Notes under the pieces: generated by a model
What the model saw: only the letters and a program-made list of their open reading frames with translations
Database searches by the model: none
Told to the model about the DNA's origin: nothing
From: Spinacia oleracea
Taxonomy: Eukaryota; Streptophyta; Magnoliopsida; Caryophyllales; Amaranthaceae
Length of the DNA stretch: 64,000 nucleotides
NCBI RefSeq assembly: GCF_020520425.1
Contig: NC_079492.1
Span: forward strand, 139,938,361-140,002,360
Direction of reading: 5' to 3'
In this document: one piece after another, positions 1 through 11,930 of the stretch
Position numbering within the stretch: the stretch's first letter is position 1
How the letters are laid out: each line of letters opens with the position of its first letter
Position numbers and translations under genes: made by a program

Positions 1-376
1 TTATACATTATTAGTGATTTTGAAGAAATAAGTTTTACAAAAATGAAAAAAATATATTACTAAAAAATAGACAACTTTTACATATATAAGCTTAATTTGT
101 AAATAAGAATTTGTGAAGCCTATTACTCCGTATTACGGAGTATAGGATAATCTATGTTGTAATGTATTTGTGTTTGGTCCTATCTTCTACGTAGTATGTA
201 GTACAGGAAAAAAACAACTTGTAGCTGAATTGATTTCTCGATACGAGAGTAACAAAACAAGTCAAATTTTATTTTGCATAATTCATAATTTGAATTCTCT
301 TGATTAATAACAAACTACATTAATAGACAAATGAATCTAACAACAATGTCTCCATTTATAATTAAGCATGTGTTGG
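1..376. other. AT-rich 3' flank of the first F-box gene
   Basis: No coding region is visible. A short inverted motif (TACTCCG, 5-nt gap, CGGAGTA) lies at 124-142; similar motifs recur through the window and look like leftover MITE ends. The segment is not shared with the 3' side of the second F-box copy, so the duplication ends just beyond the stop codon. Confidence 0.5.
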
Positions 377-383
377 GCGCACC

Positions 384-1289
384 TTAGATGTTCCCACGTC
401 GTTCCACCCATATAGGTGGAGTGGTGAAACAAAACTGTGACGGACCTTCATAAAATCGTTCAATGAGTTTTCCTTCATCTAAGCTGTAAATTCCCATATC
501 GATTCCTCCTCCCATAAGAACAGCATCTTCTTGAAAATACTCAGTATTATCATCGATAAAATAAATACAATTAGGTTTACAACCACGTTTACCCGACGAT
601 GCTTCAACTGAAAAAGTAGAGTTTAGACCTATAAAAATAGCTTGATTGCCGACACCCTCAACTGATTTGAGTTTGCCATTGTCAACATTCAACTCAAAAA
701 CCTCAAAACATATAGTCCAACACACCTCATTTGTGTTCTCCGGATTTCTCTCATGATTATCAAGTAACAAATGATGCCTATGTACCACCAATAATTTGCT
801 TTCCACTTGGACTAGGTAAAACATGCCATTAGTTTGTTTGAATAGAACACCTTGATCTATTAAGTCTACAACGATTCGCGGTTGGCGGTTTGAGATCTGA
901 CTTCCAAAAGCCATGACCTTTCCAAAATGATCAATGGCATAAAATTCTCCATAAAAAAAACAGGTATCCAACATCCAATTAATGTCAAAATCAACCACGG
1001 GTTTAGTCCACTTTTGTTCCCCGGGTCTCCAAAAGGCCAATTGTTGGTTCCCGTCGAACATCATTGCCACCGTAAAATCGTCATCACAAGAGGACGGTAT
1101 TCCCGATAGAATAAATTTGGAAAAGTGCCCTAAGTAACTGTCATCATACCAATCGCCGTACCATAGCATATTGAGTGGAACACTTGGTAGCTTGATTAAT
1201 TTGCCGGAGGCGGGATCGAAAAGGGTGATATTACGGTTTTTCATACTCAAAGAAATAAGCCAACCTTTCGAAGAGAAATACCTCACATG

Positions 1290-1324
<35 letters not shown>

Positions 1325-1577
1325 GTTGGGGCAAATTGATTTTTTGAAACATGTGTTTTGAGAGGCTGTAAAATCTGCGGTGTGGACTGTTAGGAGGGTC
1401 AACTAGCATCAACCAAGGAAGTTGGGTGTTTTTTGAAGGACACAAGTTGACATCCTTTGTTGCAGATCTCCAATCAGAACAAACTTTTCCAATTTCTTCA
1501 AAATCTTCCACATTTTCTATGTGCTGAGTTGCAACTTTTCTCACGAGTTCTTGAGGGAGTTCACTCCAATTTGCCAT
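384..1577 (-). CDS. F-box protein with DUF295 domain (SKIP23-like), copy 1
   Basis: Single-exon gene of 397 residues. The N-terminus (WSELPQELVRKVATQ, then VCSDWRSAT near residue 32) is an F-box, which in this family binds SKP1 and recruits substrates to an SCF ubiquitin ligase. The rest matches the plant DUF295 layout: beta-propeller-like repeats (LFDPASGKLIKLP near 118, then FYAIDHFGKV) and the typical end with CIYFIDDN, DMGIYSLDEGK and PPIWV. Length is normal for SKIP23/DUF295 proteins. Eleven Asp residues near 86-96 are encoded by a GAC/GAT repeat that could vary in length. An almost identical inverted copy lies at 48,019-49,212; the proteins differ only in the last residue (Ile here, Met there). 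Target and pathway are not predictable. Confidence 0.88.
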
Positions 1578-1584
1578 TGCATAA

Positions 1585-1604
1585 AATTTAGGTTAACCTA
1601 AATT
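1585..1604. promoter_or_regulatory. 20-bp perfect palindrome in the F-box 5' leader
   Basis: AATTTAGGTTAACCTAAATT is its own reverse complement and ends 8 bp before the ATG of F-box copy 1. It is preserved at 47,992-48,011 before copy 2. It may be a leader hairpin or a dimeric protein site; function unknown. Confidence 0.45.
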
Positions 1605-1918
1605 GGCCTTCAAGAAGGAATAAATATTAGGGAAATTTTATTTTTATATTCAAAGAAATTGTTAATCTTCTCAATGACTGATTGCGCATATTTTTTCGAA
1701 ATATATTCAGTTGAAACATTGATAAACAAAGATATATATAGTAAAAGGCATTACCTAATACTACACGGCAAACAAGTGAACAACGCTATTAGGCTAACAC
1801 TACCCACTAGGCATAGGATCGTAACTTAACATCATAAACTAACGTAGATACCACTAATACTAGTAATTTTACTTCATCTAAGACTCTTGACTTGAATATT
1901 GCAAGCTCCATTCTTTAT

Positions 1919-3132
1919 TTCATCAAATCTTTTGAAACAAGTTTTCTCAAACAATAAATGTGAGTGTCAAAAGATGAGAGAGTTAATCACTTAATAAAAT
2001 AAATGGGCTACTCCCTTTATTACCATATAATTTTAAGGTGGAACCTCATACGGTCTTACTAAGTGGACTATCTGTCCAACCCGTGGAAGAGAACCAAGCT
2101 TACCAATGGATGAGGCAGCCGCTTGATAGAAGAATATTGTAAAAATATCAACAATCTGATATTGGGGTGGTAACAATCAGCAACAACCAGCAACACAACC
2201 GGCGGCAGTAACAACGGACTCCGGGGAAAAGAAGTGACGGCGGCGTTCCGTCAGCAACGAAAGTAAATTACAACAACACAGACTTGTCAACACCAACAAC
2301 CAACTCGCTGCCATAGCAGCTTTGGCGGCGGCGCCAGCGACTGGATGAAAGGAGGCTTACCGGAGGCCGAGCTGGAGGCAGCGGCGGATATCACTTACCG
2401 GAGGAGAGAGAAAAGCAGAGGAAAAGATAAAGTTAAATAAGGTAATTTAGGGTTTTGAGTTTCTTCAATTTCAATTAATTAAATTGAAACTAGAGGCAAA
2501 GTAGTTCAACCTTCAACCGATATTAATCCTAGATCATTAACACACAACATTTACTCGTAATTGACAAAAGTGAGTTAATTTGTTCCCTTTTACCAAGTAT
2601 TCTGTAGTTGGCTAGTTGCCAGTGATTCAGTGAGTTGTCAACTGATTTCTGAGCTTCGTTTAGCATGTCCATTTTTTCTGATTAAAAAATAACTCTACTG
2701 TTTTATCTCTCGTACAAGTTTTCCCTTTCTTGTTATAACTTCAATAAATTAATTTTTCACGGTCTTTAAAAAGACTCAACTTTTTAACAATACCTCCACA
2801 TGGCTACTCAAATTTTCTGAAAAATGTCGGTAAAATTTGTTTTGTTGCGAAATTATTTAGTTACTTTGTCAATATGTAATTTCAAAAATATTAATATAGT
2901 CAATTATGTGTAAGAAAAAATTATAAAAAGTTAATATTTAAATAATGTTGATTAAGACGAATCTAACAAGATTTCACACGACTTTTTTTTTTTTTAATTA
3001 TAAATAACAAAAAGAAGTCAAAGGAGTTTAAATGAATAGTGTCCAAAACTCAATTGTGTCGTGTAAATAAGAAATAAAAATGGAGGAAGTATAAAGGGTC
3101 AAGAAATTCAGTTTCATTGAGAAAAAATAAAA
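1919..3132. other. Intergenic region upstream of the alpha/beta-hydrolase gene
   Basis: Mostly AT-rich. A GC-richer part at about 2,160-2,420 has repeated GGCGG and AACAAC motifs; read on the minus strand it resembles a 5' leader, but no protein is recognised. A T-run lies near 2,985. A weak MITE-like end (ATGGAGGAAGTAT) at about 3,080 overlaps a possible TATA motif (TATAAAG, 3,090) just before the hydrolase start codon. Confidence 0.4.
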
Positions 3133-6100
3133 ATGGTAGCAGCAAGCTATTCAACAATGCAATACCTGAAAGGGTTCAAAAACAGTAAAATGATACTGAG
3201 AGTGAGAGCAGATCAAGAATTTCCATCATTTTTACCCAAACAAATCCAGAAAATCAAAGACCCTTTTGCCAGAAACTTGGCTTTCAGAATTGAACGTTTA
3301 CCTGTTCAGGTTATTCTTTCTTCGCTCTTTCATTTTTTAATTTAATTTCTGGGGTTTTTTTTTTGTTAATTTATATTGTAGTTTCTATGTTTTGAGTATT
3401 TTTTTTGTTGATTTAGACTGGTTTTTGAATTTGAATTCAGAAAATGCATTTGCATGTATCCATAAACTGGTTTGAATGTGTTGTTTTGAAATTTCTGTTT
3501 GGAGTTGCAGATTGTGGAAATGTTGAATTGTCAGAACATGAGAAAGATTGTGGATTTTGTTTTCTTATACTAAATTATTGTCTTTACAACTGGTGGTATG
3601 TTTCAATTTTCTTTATTTTCCCTGTATTAAGCCTGATTAGGTAGTACTGCTAAGACTGCTAATTGCTACAAGAGGTGGCACCGTGGCAAATGGGTCGTTT
3701 GATTCAGGTTCATCCGTTCATGATTTGACTCATATTTGGATAATGAGTCTTTTTGTTTGGGGTTGGCCGGGTACCTTTCAGCGAACTGTTAATTAGCTTA
3801 TTGTGGGAATATGATCAACTTCAGGCTTCAGGCATATTTAGATTTTAGTTTGCATCAGTATTGAATCGTCTAGTTCAGGCACAAGTCAGGTAATTAGGGC
3901 CCGGGCAGTTTTGCTAGGTGCAGGTCTAACAACTACTAAAAGAGCACTAATGCAAGGTTTATTTTCCCTTTCGACAAAATTTTCTGCAATTTTTACAACT
4001 AGTGCACAATTTTCGACTGTAAAAGGGTAAATTTCACCGTAATACACTAATACCGTATACTTTTGTAATTTAAGGTATCCACAATGTGAGAGAGGATCTT
4101 CACCATCCTGCCGTTTGAATTCACTAATTAGTCTTGTTCTCTTAGACTGATTTTTACTGAATTGAATTTATATTTGCTGATTAAACTAAATTAAGCTATA
4201 AGTGCAGCAGTACCTTGTGAATTACTCTGTATTTACTATTATGCGCACAATGTGAATCACCTTAAATTACAGAATAACTGATGAAAAGGTCCGAAAGAAA
4301 AAGTTGATTGTAGTTATGGACCTTGTTCTTGAGAAGTACGGCAATCAAACTAAAAAAAGTTCCGAGGAATCTCTAAAAGACACATTACTGGAACGATTCT
4401 CCTTGTTCGTTCTGCTTTTCTAAATTGTTTCTTTGGCCTTATTAGTAGTTGGGATTCGGTGTTTATTCGACTTTGTTGACTCCAAGGAATTACGGAACTC
4501 TAAAACAGTAACACGTTTTTCCTCTGTTGCTAAAGGTTTCGTTCTCAGACACGTGCATCATGAGTAGCTGCATAAGGCCATCTATTCAAGGTAACACCAA
4601 CCCAGTCGTTCTCTTACATGGGTTTGACAGGTGGGTTCTTTAGATGGTATATGCTCATATTGTGTCTTAGTGTATTCGTCGCTGAATTTCTATATTGTTC
4701 ATAAATTTCCAGTTCTTGTTTAGAATGGAGATGTGTTTACCCATTACTCGAAGAAGCTGGCGCTGAGTGTTGGGCTGTTGATATTCTTGGTTGGGGTTTT
4801 TCCAACTTAGGTATGCTTCTTCAATGTTATTATACAATATTCTCGGACTTTTATTGTCCTCACTGACTCTTTGTTAGTTAGATGTTCTCTCTCTTATCTA
4901 ACATGCACCGTTTGACCTCAATATGGTTTACCAGAACAGCTTCCACCTTGTGATGTGGAATCTAAGCGTGATCATCTGTACAAGGTAGTCAAAAGCTGTT
5001 AAATCCTCTATTTTTTTGGCTTCATTTCAACTCCACTGTTAGTATGAAATGCTGTCTTCTCAAGTATTCAGTTGTGTCTTAATAATTACAGTTCTGGAAA
5101 TTGTATATCAAAAGGCCTGTAGTACTCGTGGGACCAAGTCTAGGGGCTGCTATCGCAATTGACTTTGCAGTGAACCATCCCGAGAGTGTGAGTCATCCCT
5201 TCATGAGATTTACAAAACATATTGAGAAGTTAGGCACTACCATCCTGAAGTTTGAACTATATCTGGCTCATGTTTTCAGGTCAGTAAATTGGTTCTGATT
5301 GACGCAAGTGTGTATTCAGAAGGTATAGGTGGAATTGCACGACTGCCCATTATAATTGCTAATGCTGGTGTGAGTGCCACTGCTTGTCGAACTTTTGTTT
5401 TCTAGATGGTCTTGAGCATTGGTTTTCAGTTCCAAGTATTTGCGTTGACTACTTAAGTGCTCTACTCGTCAATACATTGCAATCTGACATTTTGTTTTTC
5501 TTGGAGCAGCTAGCATTATTAAAAAGCATACCACTGCGGCTGTATGTGAATAAGTTGGTGTTTAAGAATATACCATTGAGTACCAGCTTTGATTGGATGA
5601 AAGTGAGAATCTTTTAATCCTTCTAACAGTTATGAAGTTTCCAAATTACCTTGATTTTGAGATGTGATCGTTTCTCCAATGTAACCTTACAGATAGGTCG
5701 ATTACATTGCCTTTTGCCTTGGTGGAGGGATGCAACGCTTAGTTTCATGGCAAGTGGAGGTTACAATGTTACTTCCCTGATAAAACAGGTTTGTTTCGAA
5801 TAAATCTGAGGTGTTTGAAGTAGATGTATGTGTAGGATAAAGCACCATTGTAGACTTGTAGTGCATTAAATTGATATTGAGTTGGAATTGATCTATTTTA
5901 GAATGGTGAATAGAGGGATTTTAAATAATTAAATACCCGTGCAATTTCTTTTTGGAGTAAAGGTAACAACGGGGGACCTAAACTTTAACAAAGTTAAGGG
6001 TTAAGGACCTTATTACCTTAACTTTATTTGCTTAGGGTTAAGGATTTCAAATGAATGCGAGTTAAAACTCCTTTAGCTTTCTATTCAATGCACCAATAGA

Positions 6101-8912
6101 CAAAAAAAACATATTTAATTGGTAAAATCTGTAGGTCCTTGTAGTTACCTTAGCTCCTATCTTTTTTATGGTAAAACTCGTGCTATGTTCAAGATTATTG
6201 CAAAGTGACAGGCATGAAAAAATAGGACAATCGTGGATATGTTGTTATTGACTGACTAAACGAAGAACATCTAGTATTTTTATTTTTATGCAAGCAGGGA
6301 AAAGTTTAGAGTAAAATTTAAGAGTAGCTACAAAAAGTCTAGGGAGACATTTCCTCCATAATTACATCCGAAACTAAACCAGGAGGGTTAGTTAAAATGA
6401 TATCTGCAGAATTTCCGTTACTATTACAATCAGTGGTTCTACACAGCTTAGCCAAAACGTCAGCTGCTTTGTTTGATTCCCTCCTTGCATGCTCCAGCTT
6501 AAAAAACTCAATCCCGCATGTAAGAGCCCTGCATTGTATAACGATGTTGCGATGAATATCATCATAATCTGAGATTCTGTCAACAGCCTGTTTGAATCCG
6601 AATGAACCATGACTTCATTCCATCCTCATTGAATTGCAATTTTCAGTCCCTCCAAAATAGCTAATAATTCCCCCATAAGAACTGAGTAGACTGCATTTCT
6701 TTTGAAAACCAAGGATCCAATGTCCATGGTTGTTTCTGAAAATCCACCTGCACGTTTTGAGTCCTTGGAGAAGGAGACATCACAATTCATTTTCAACCAA
6801 TCCCCCGGGGGAGGAGGGGAACATATATGGCTAGTTGGGCGGGGAAAGTGGATAGGCTAAGCTGGTTTAGAGGAGAAAGTTCCCAGGCAAGTTGTAAGCT
6901 TCTGTATTACACAGGTGCGGGGGTTTGAAAGTTTATTGGAAGATGGCCATGTTTCTTCTTAGCCAAATGGACTAGATGATGCGTGGAAAGAAGGTTTCCA
7001 TGGGAAAGTAGTGTGGGTAACGGTTGCCTGGTTGGATGGGTGTCTGAGGTCTGGTTCAGCCATGACTCAAGGGGTTGGGTAAAAAGGAGAAGGAGGGAGG
7101 GGGGGGGGGGGGGGGGGGAGGGGGAGGGAATAGGTCTCAAACTTGTCCCGCTTGCTGACAATCTCTCAGAATGTGAAGAGAGTCCTTATTTGGTTGAGGG
7201 CACCGGTAAGTACCAAATTGAGACATATTTCGAGAAAATAGAAGTTTTTGTGTGGTAGTCTATATTCGATAACCAACCAGAGAAATGAATTTTTCTTTGG
7301 TAAGGTATCACACCTACAAATCCGGTCAAGATCAAATGATCAATTCAATACATAGCATCAGGAATAGCAAAAAGATGAACACCTTTTTAAAAATCAAAAT
7401 CAAATTTTGTATTCACAGTGAAACCTTTGAAAATAAAGTCAAAGGTTTCGAGTGTATAGGATCAGGGATAGGAATGGAGTGCATAGACTGTAAGATATGA
7501 GCAGGGAGATTAATAGAGAGGTGAGACACATCCCAAGTTTGATTATTGATACAAACATTAACGGCCCATTTGGTAGCTGGCCATAAATGGTGTCAATAGG
7601 AATGTATTTGTATGTAAATTTGTGAGGAGAATCCATATTCATTCCCATGGTAATTCTAGTTCACTCAAAATTATCTCTTTTTCTTTATAAATTTTTATTA
7701 CTATTTGGGGAGTGGTAGTAGGTGGCAATGCAAATTTATGAAGAAAAACACCAAGTTTAAGACTAAGCTTCATTACCATGGACATCATGATGTTATTTTC
7801 TTGCCAAATAACACTTGGATTTATTCCTATTTCCACCATTTATTATCGGCTACCAAATGGGCCGTAGCCCGTAGGGGTCAAAGTTTCCTCTCCCTCCCTC
7901 GACGGGCCACTAATGAGACTTCTAAGAGAACCTAACCCCAAGCAATTATATTTTGTGCCAAAGGAAAAAAACTCTCCCCTTTCCCACACCCCAACAAATA
8001 GAATATGAAAAAACTGACCAAGTTTTACCCATACTTTTCCACAGGGGGGAACCATTCAATCATACCTAAAGGATTTAAACTTATCACCACCTTTTGATTA
8101 TTTATCCTTAATAACCCTCATAGCTAGGTTTCCTTGTTGATTCAACATTTAACATTTTCAAGCATAACTTAGTGATTTGGGCTTTGTTCAAGCCTTCAAG
8201 GCTTTACAACATCTAATGCCTAACCCCCCCTGGTCTTTAGGAGTAGCAGTTCTCTCCCATCCCACAAGCCACAAGATGAATCCCTTTAGAATTTTCAGAT
8301 TTGGACCAAATAAAATTATTCATGGTTCTGTTGAGCTCATGTTTAGTGGATATGGGGATATTTAGAGCCTGCATATAGTAGTTAGGGATATTTTGGGCCT
8401 GAAAAACATCTAGAATTTGAGCTTTGAGATTATTCTGTCACGTTTAAAATCATCCATATTTGTTATTGTGAAACGATTATGACAACTACAACAGACAACA
8501 TTACTTTTGTCCACCTTAAACAGTGACTATTTGCTTCCTTTGTACTATGTATTTGTCTTCTCCAACAAATTTCTCTAAAACCAACTTATATTTTCGTACC
8601 TAAAAACTCTGGTATTCGCACAAAACAGGTCAGACAACGGGCACTTATCATCTGGGGCGAGGATGATCAGATCATAAGGTACAAGCTTGCACATGTAAGT
8701 TACAGAACTACAGATTACCTCATTACTTACGCAGTACTCTGTATATAACAACCCGCTGATCTCTTCTCCTGTGTAATAAAAACCAGAGGCTGTATGGTGA
8801 GCTGCAAGATGCCATTCTGCGCCCTATACCAGATTGTGGACATGTCCCTCATGTAGAAAAGCCATCTGCCGTTGCAAAGTTGATCCTCAAATTTGTTCAA
8901 GATGACTACTAG
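3133..8912 (+). CDS. Alpha/beta-hydrolase fold protein (ten exons)
   Basis: I read ten GT-AG exons: 3133-3309, 4536-4630, 4713-4810, 4935-4984, 5092-5187, 5280-5369, 5510-5602, 5693-5788, 8629-8694 and 8787-8912. They join in frame to 328 residues. The product has the full alpha/beta-hydrolase signature: an oxyanion HG (residues 87-88, LLHGFDSS), nucleophile Ser156 in GPSLG, acid Asp277/278 in WGEDD, and His306 in CGHVPH. The family includes esterases, lipases and epoxide hydrolases, so the substrate cannot be named. The N-terminus, rich in Ser, Lys and Arg, might be a plastid transit peptide, but this is weak. It resembles a conserved single-copy type of plant hydrolase (IKRPVVLVGPSLGA, DILGWGFS). 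Intron 8 is 2.8 kb because of transposon insertions; no exon is broken. Confidence 0.87.
6340..8460 (-). mobile_element. Degenerate L1-like LINE remnant, antisense in intron 8
   Basis: The minus strand at about 8,200-8,340 reads ELNRTMNNFIWSKSE then GIHLVA, the usual stretch at the end of a plant L1 reverse transcriptase. At 6,400-6,800 it reads NCDVSFSKDSKRAGG, GELLAILEGLKIAIQ and VHSDS, which match the plant LINE RNase H domain (RVT_3). Stops and frameshifts interrupt all frames, so the element is dead. It is antisense to the host gene. A MITE-like repeat lies inside it. Confidence 0.68.
7561..7864. mobile_element. MITE-like element with terminal inverted repeats
   Basis: The ends are inverted repeats. 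The left starts ACGGCCCATTTGGTAGC and the right ends with its reverse complement; about 17 bp match perfectly and a weaker match (ATAAATGGTG, ATAGGAAT) follows. The body of about 300 bp is non-coding. No clear target-site duplication is visible, so the superfamily is uncertain (PIF/Harbinger-like or hAT-like). Confidence 0.6.
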
Positions 8913-11900
8913 CGCTCAACAATCTAGTCTATGGCGTTACTTTGACTCTTCACTTGACCAAACCCAAATGTTGTTGTAATTAATTGTGTCAAACTGTAGA
9001 GAATTCATACTAAAAGTATATCAACCGGATGGCAGTAGTTTTTAGTGAAATATAGAGAATATGTTATTAGATTATTAAGGTCTGGGCTCAATCATGTGAA
9101 GTGGCAATGCTTTTTTCTTGAATGTCCACTACTCCACTCACGTCAACTTTGCTTGTTTTGATGATCTAAACTAGTTTTTGGGTCTGAGCGATGTCTCGGG
9201 TTACTACATTAATAACATTCATATTTACTTCTTCTTTTTTGCAAATGATAACATGAAACATGTAATAGCTTAGTGGTAAAAGCTTATTTGTTTAAACTCA
9301 AGGTTCAAGGGTTCAAACCTTACGTAAACCATGTTTGACATTTTTTTAACGTAAATGAAGATTACATGGAGTGAACGATCCATAAGCAGAGAGCCACGTG
9401 TCACATATACTTTCTCATGCTTTGAGATTTTGTTTAGCACGCGGTTATAAGTGGTGATATTGAGTAACAACGCATTTCTCAAACTTGTGAAACTAATAAC
9501 ATAAAAAATAAAAATAATTAATAATTAAGATATAATTTACGGTCGCTCTCACCCACTTGCTAATACCTATGACCTATCCCACTAGCTCACCCTCTAATTT
9601 ACCTTAATTCGGGTGAAAATAGTAACCGTAAATAACATTTAGGAATGAAGGTAGTATTTGTTATTTGTTATTATTTGTTATTTATTATTTATTATTAAGT
9701 TAAACTTATGACCCATAGTTCTCAGAATCGAAACCTGAACCTGATACATAGTTCTCAAAATCGAAACCTGAACCTGATACAAAAAAGCTTCCCTGACAAC
9801 CTTTTTTCCCCAAAACTTTGATACACTCTCTGCTCTGTTTTTTTTTTGTTTTTCCCGCGTAGAACGCCATCATCCTCTAATCATGACCGAACTTTTGATC
9901 GCAAACGAGATTCTGAGGATCATAAAGATTTTAATGATTCCAATTATTTATTATTTGTCATTTGTTACTTGTTACTCCGTAATTGTTAATTGTAATTTTT
10001 CATTTGTAATTTTTCATTTTTCATTTTTCATTTGTTATTTGTTATTATTAATTATTAATGATCAAATATTTGTTATTTATTTATTATTGATCTTTTTTTA
10101 TATTTATTATTAAGTTTAGTTAAGTTCGGTCCAGGAGCATTTAATTTAGTTCAGTCCAGTTCAATTCAATTCATCTCTAAAAAACAAGGTCTAAGTCCGG
10201 CTTCAAATTCATTCTTCATGCTTGTCTGGAGGGGAAGGCCATAATTTAGAGATTCGAAGTTTCTCATTGCTAGCTCGAATTACATCAAATTAAATAAGTT
10301 GTATTTTAATACGGACTCATAACGATATCCTCTCTCTTACGCAATACACGCGACATACACTCTATTTCCCTTTTCACAGTTGCTTTTCACGCCCACAACC
10401 ACCCAATGAGATGCCTATTGTTATAGTTGTAATAGAGATTTCAAGTACCATAAGGATTTCCTTAAACATAATGAAAGCTTTGTCCACAAACATTGAAAAT
10501 TTATACAATATGTCGTTTTTGTACGTGTAAATTCGAAACATTTCCACAGCTTGAAGATCATAGGCGCACGATACACCCTCAACAACATCATAATAATTTT
10601 TAAAGATAATTCTTTTTCTGAAATTCGCTTTAATACAACATTTTACTGGGATTTTCCATTGAACTCTGTCAATTCTTTTTGTTAATTTATTATTTATTAT
10701 TTATTACAACCACTGATCCTAAGAGTTCTTTATACTTTCCGTTTTAGCCCGTTCCTGAAAGTTCTTTACCCTCTACTTTATCCCATTTTTTGCTTATAAA
10801 TTTTACATTAATATCCTCATTTGGTCCGCCATAACATATAACTTGCAATATTTTATTATGAAAGTACACGACTTACCCACTCATTATACTTTAATATTAC
10901 TTTTCATCCACTTACATTGTTGGACAATTAATAGCCACTCATTTCCCCATTTGTTACCCCACCATCACATGCTCATCAAATTTCCTTAATTACCGTGCAA
11001 ATAGTAAGCGTAAAAATCATTTACGAACGGATGTAGTATTTATTTAAGTAATATTCAGTTCAATTCAGTTCAGTTAATTCCAGCTCTTAAGAACAAAGAT
11101 TTAGTAAGTATTTACGGAGTAGTTCATTACGTGAAACTTCAGAGCCATTTCATAAAAAAACCGTAAAAATTATAATTGTTGAAATAACAAGTGTGTGACA
11201 CGTGATTGTGACTATTATCTATATATATAAAGTTTTAATCATTTAATCATTCCGCAAATCCATTCCGAATTCCCTCCGGAAAATATACACAACAAAACAA
11301 CAATAGTACCGGACGAGTTCGTAATTCTGTTTTCATTCTCATGGCTATGTGTTTCAGCTGTTTTAATAAACCGATTTACGTTAATGGCCTCATTGATCAT
11401 AATAAACACGTTCATCGAGGGAGTTGTAACTAAAATTACACCACGGGACATTTTCCGTCTGAGAGGCCTACCCTACTCACAAAGAACATTGCACAAATTT
11501 CCGTAACATAATCTCGGGTACAATATTTATAAGGGGAAAGAGCGAATTTTATTTTCCATAAGAAATATGCAACGAATTGATGAAGAAGCTATGAGCAGGT
11601 AACGTCGAGGAACAGAGCAACGGGGAGAGAGAAAGGGGGATTTTTTTAAGGTTTTATGTAGGTAGTAGGGGGGAATTTGAGGGAAAGAATAAAAAAAATT
11701 AAGTTGTTTTTATGCGGCACGTGCCACGTACGCGCTGATCAACGCCGTAGAACGTGGGTTAACTACCGGAAAAAGGGTCTTGATCCCTGTTCACAACAAA
11801 AAATCTAATTTAAGTCCTACCTCACACTTTTCTTTTAAAAGGTCATTTGTCACAATTTTTTGATTATAAATATGACCAAAATTCCTTAATTTAATTTCAT

Positions 11901-11930
11901 GAAGTAACTCACTATACATTTATTGTTTTT
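8913..11930. other. AT-rich intergenic region with MITE remnants
   Basis: No gene recognised. It contains TTATT-type low-complexity tracts (about 9,655-9,700, 9,940-10,110 and 10,680-10,710), a tRNA-like SINE at 9,256-9,345, and pieces with Stowaway-like endings (GAATGAAGGTAGTAT near 9,643, GAACGGATGTAGTAT near 11,025). A possible Helitron-type start (TCTATATATATAAAG) lies near 11,219, but no matching end was found. Small open frames here look accidental. Confidence 0.45.
9256..9345 (+). mobile_element. tRNA-derived SINE-like fragment
   Basis: A pol III box A-like sequence (TAGCTTAGTGGTAAAAGC, from 9,266) is followed about 30 bp later by a box B-like GGTTCAAACC (9,310-9,319). There is no full cloverleaf and no acceptor-stem pairing, so this is a SINE fragment or tRNA pseudogene. 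No target duplication was found. Confidence 0.45.

Larger units (their letters stand above)
377..1918 (-). repeat. Left arm of a 1.54-kb inverted duplication (F-box gene plus promoter)
   Basis: The segment from a few bases past the stop codon to about 340 bp upstream of the ATG matches 47,678-49,218 in inverted orientation. By eye I found only a few differences: an A/G change and a 1-bp indel in the distal promoter, one change near the outer edge, and the terminal codon. Similarity stops abruptly on both sides. Confidence 0.85.

Noticed and set aside
6907-7258. Pro-rich/Gly-rich frames near the G-run
   Set aside because: They arise from a homopolymer G tract and have no homology I can recognise.
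11219-11233. Second Helitron 5' end (TCTATATATATAAAG)
   Set aside because: Only a weak start motif; no hairpin plus CTRR end was found in a sensible distance.
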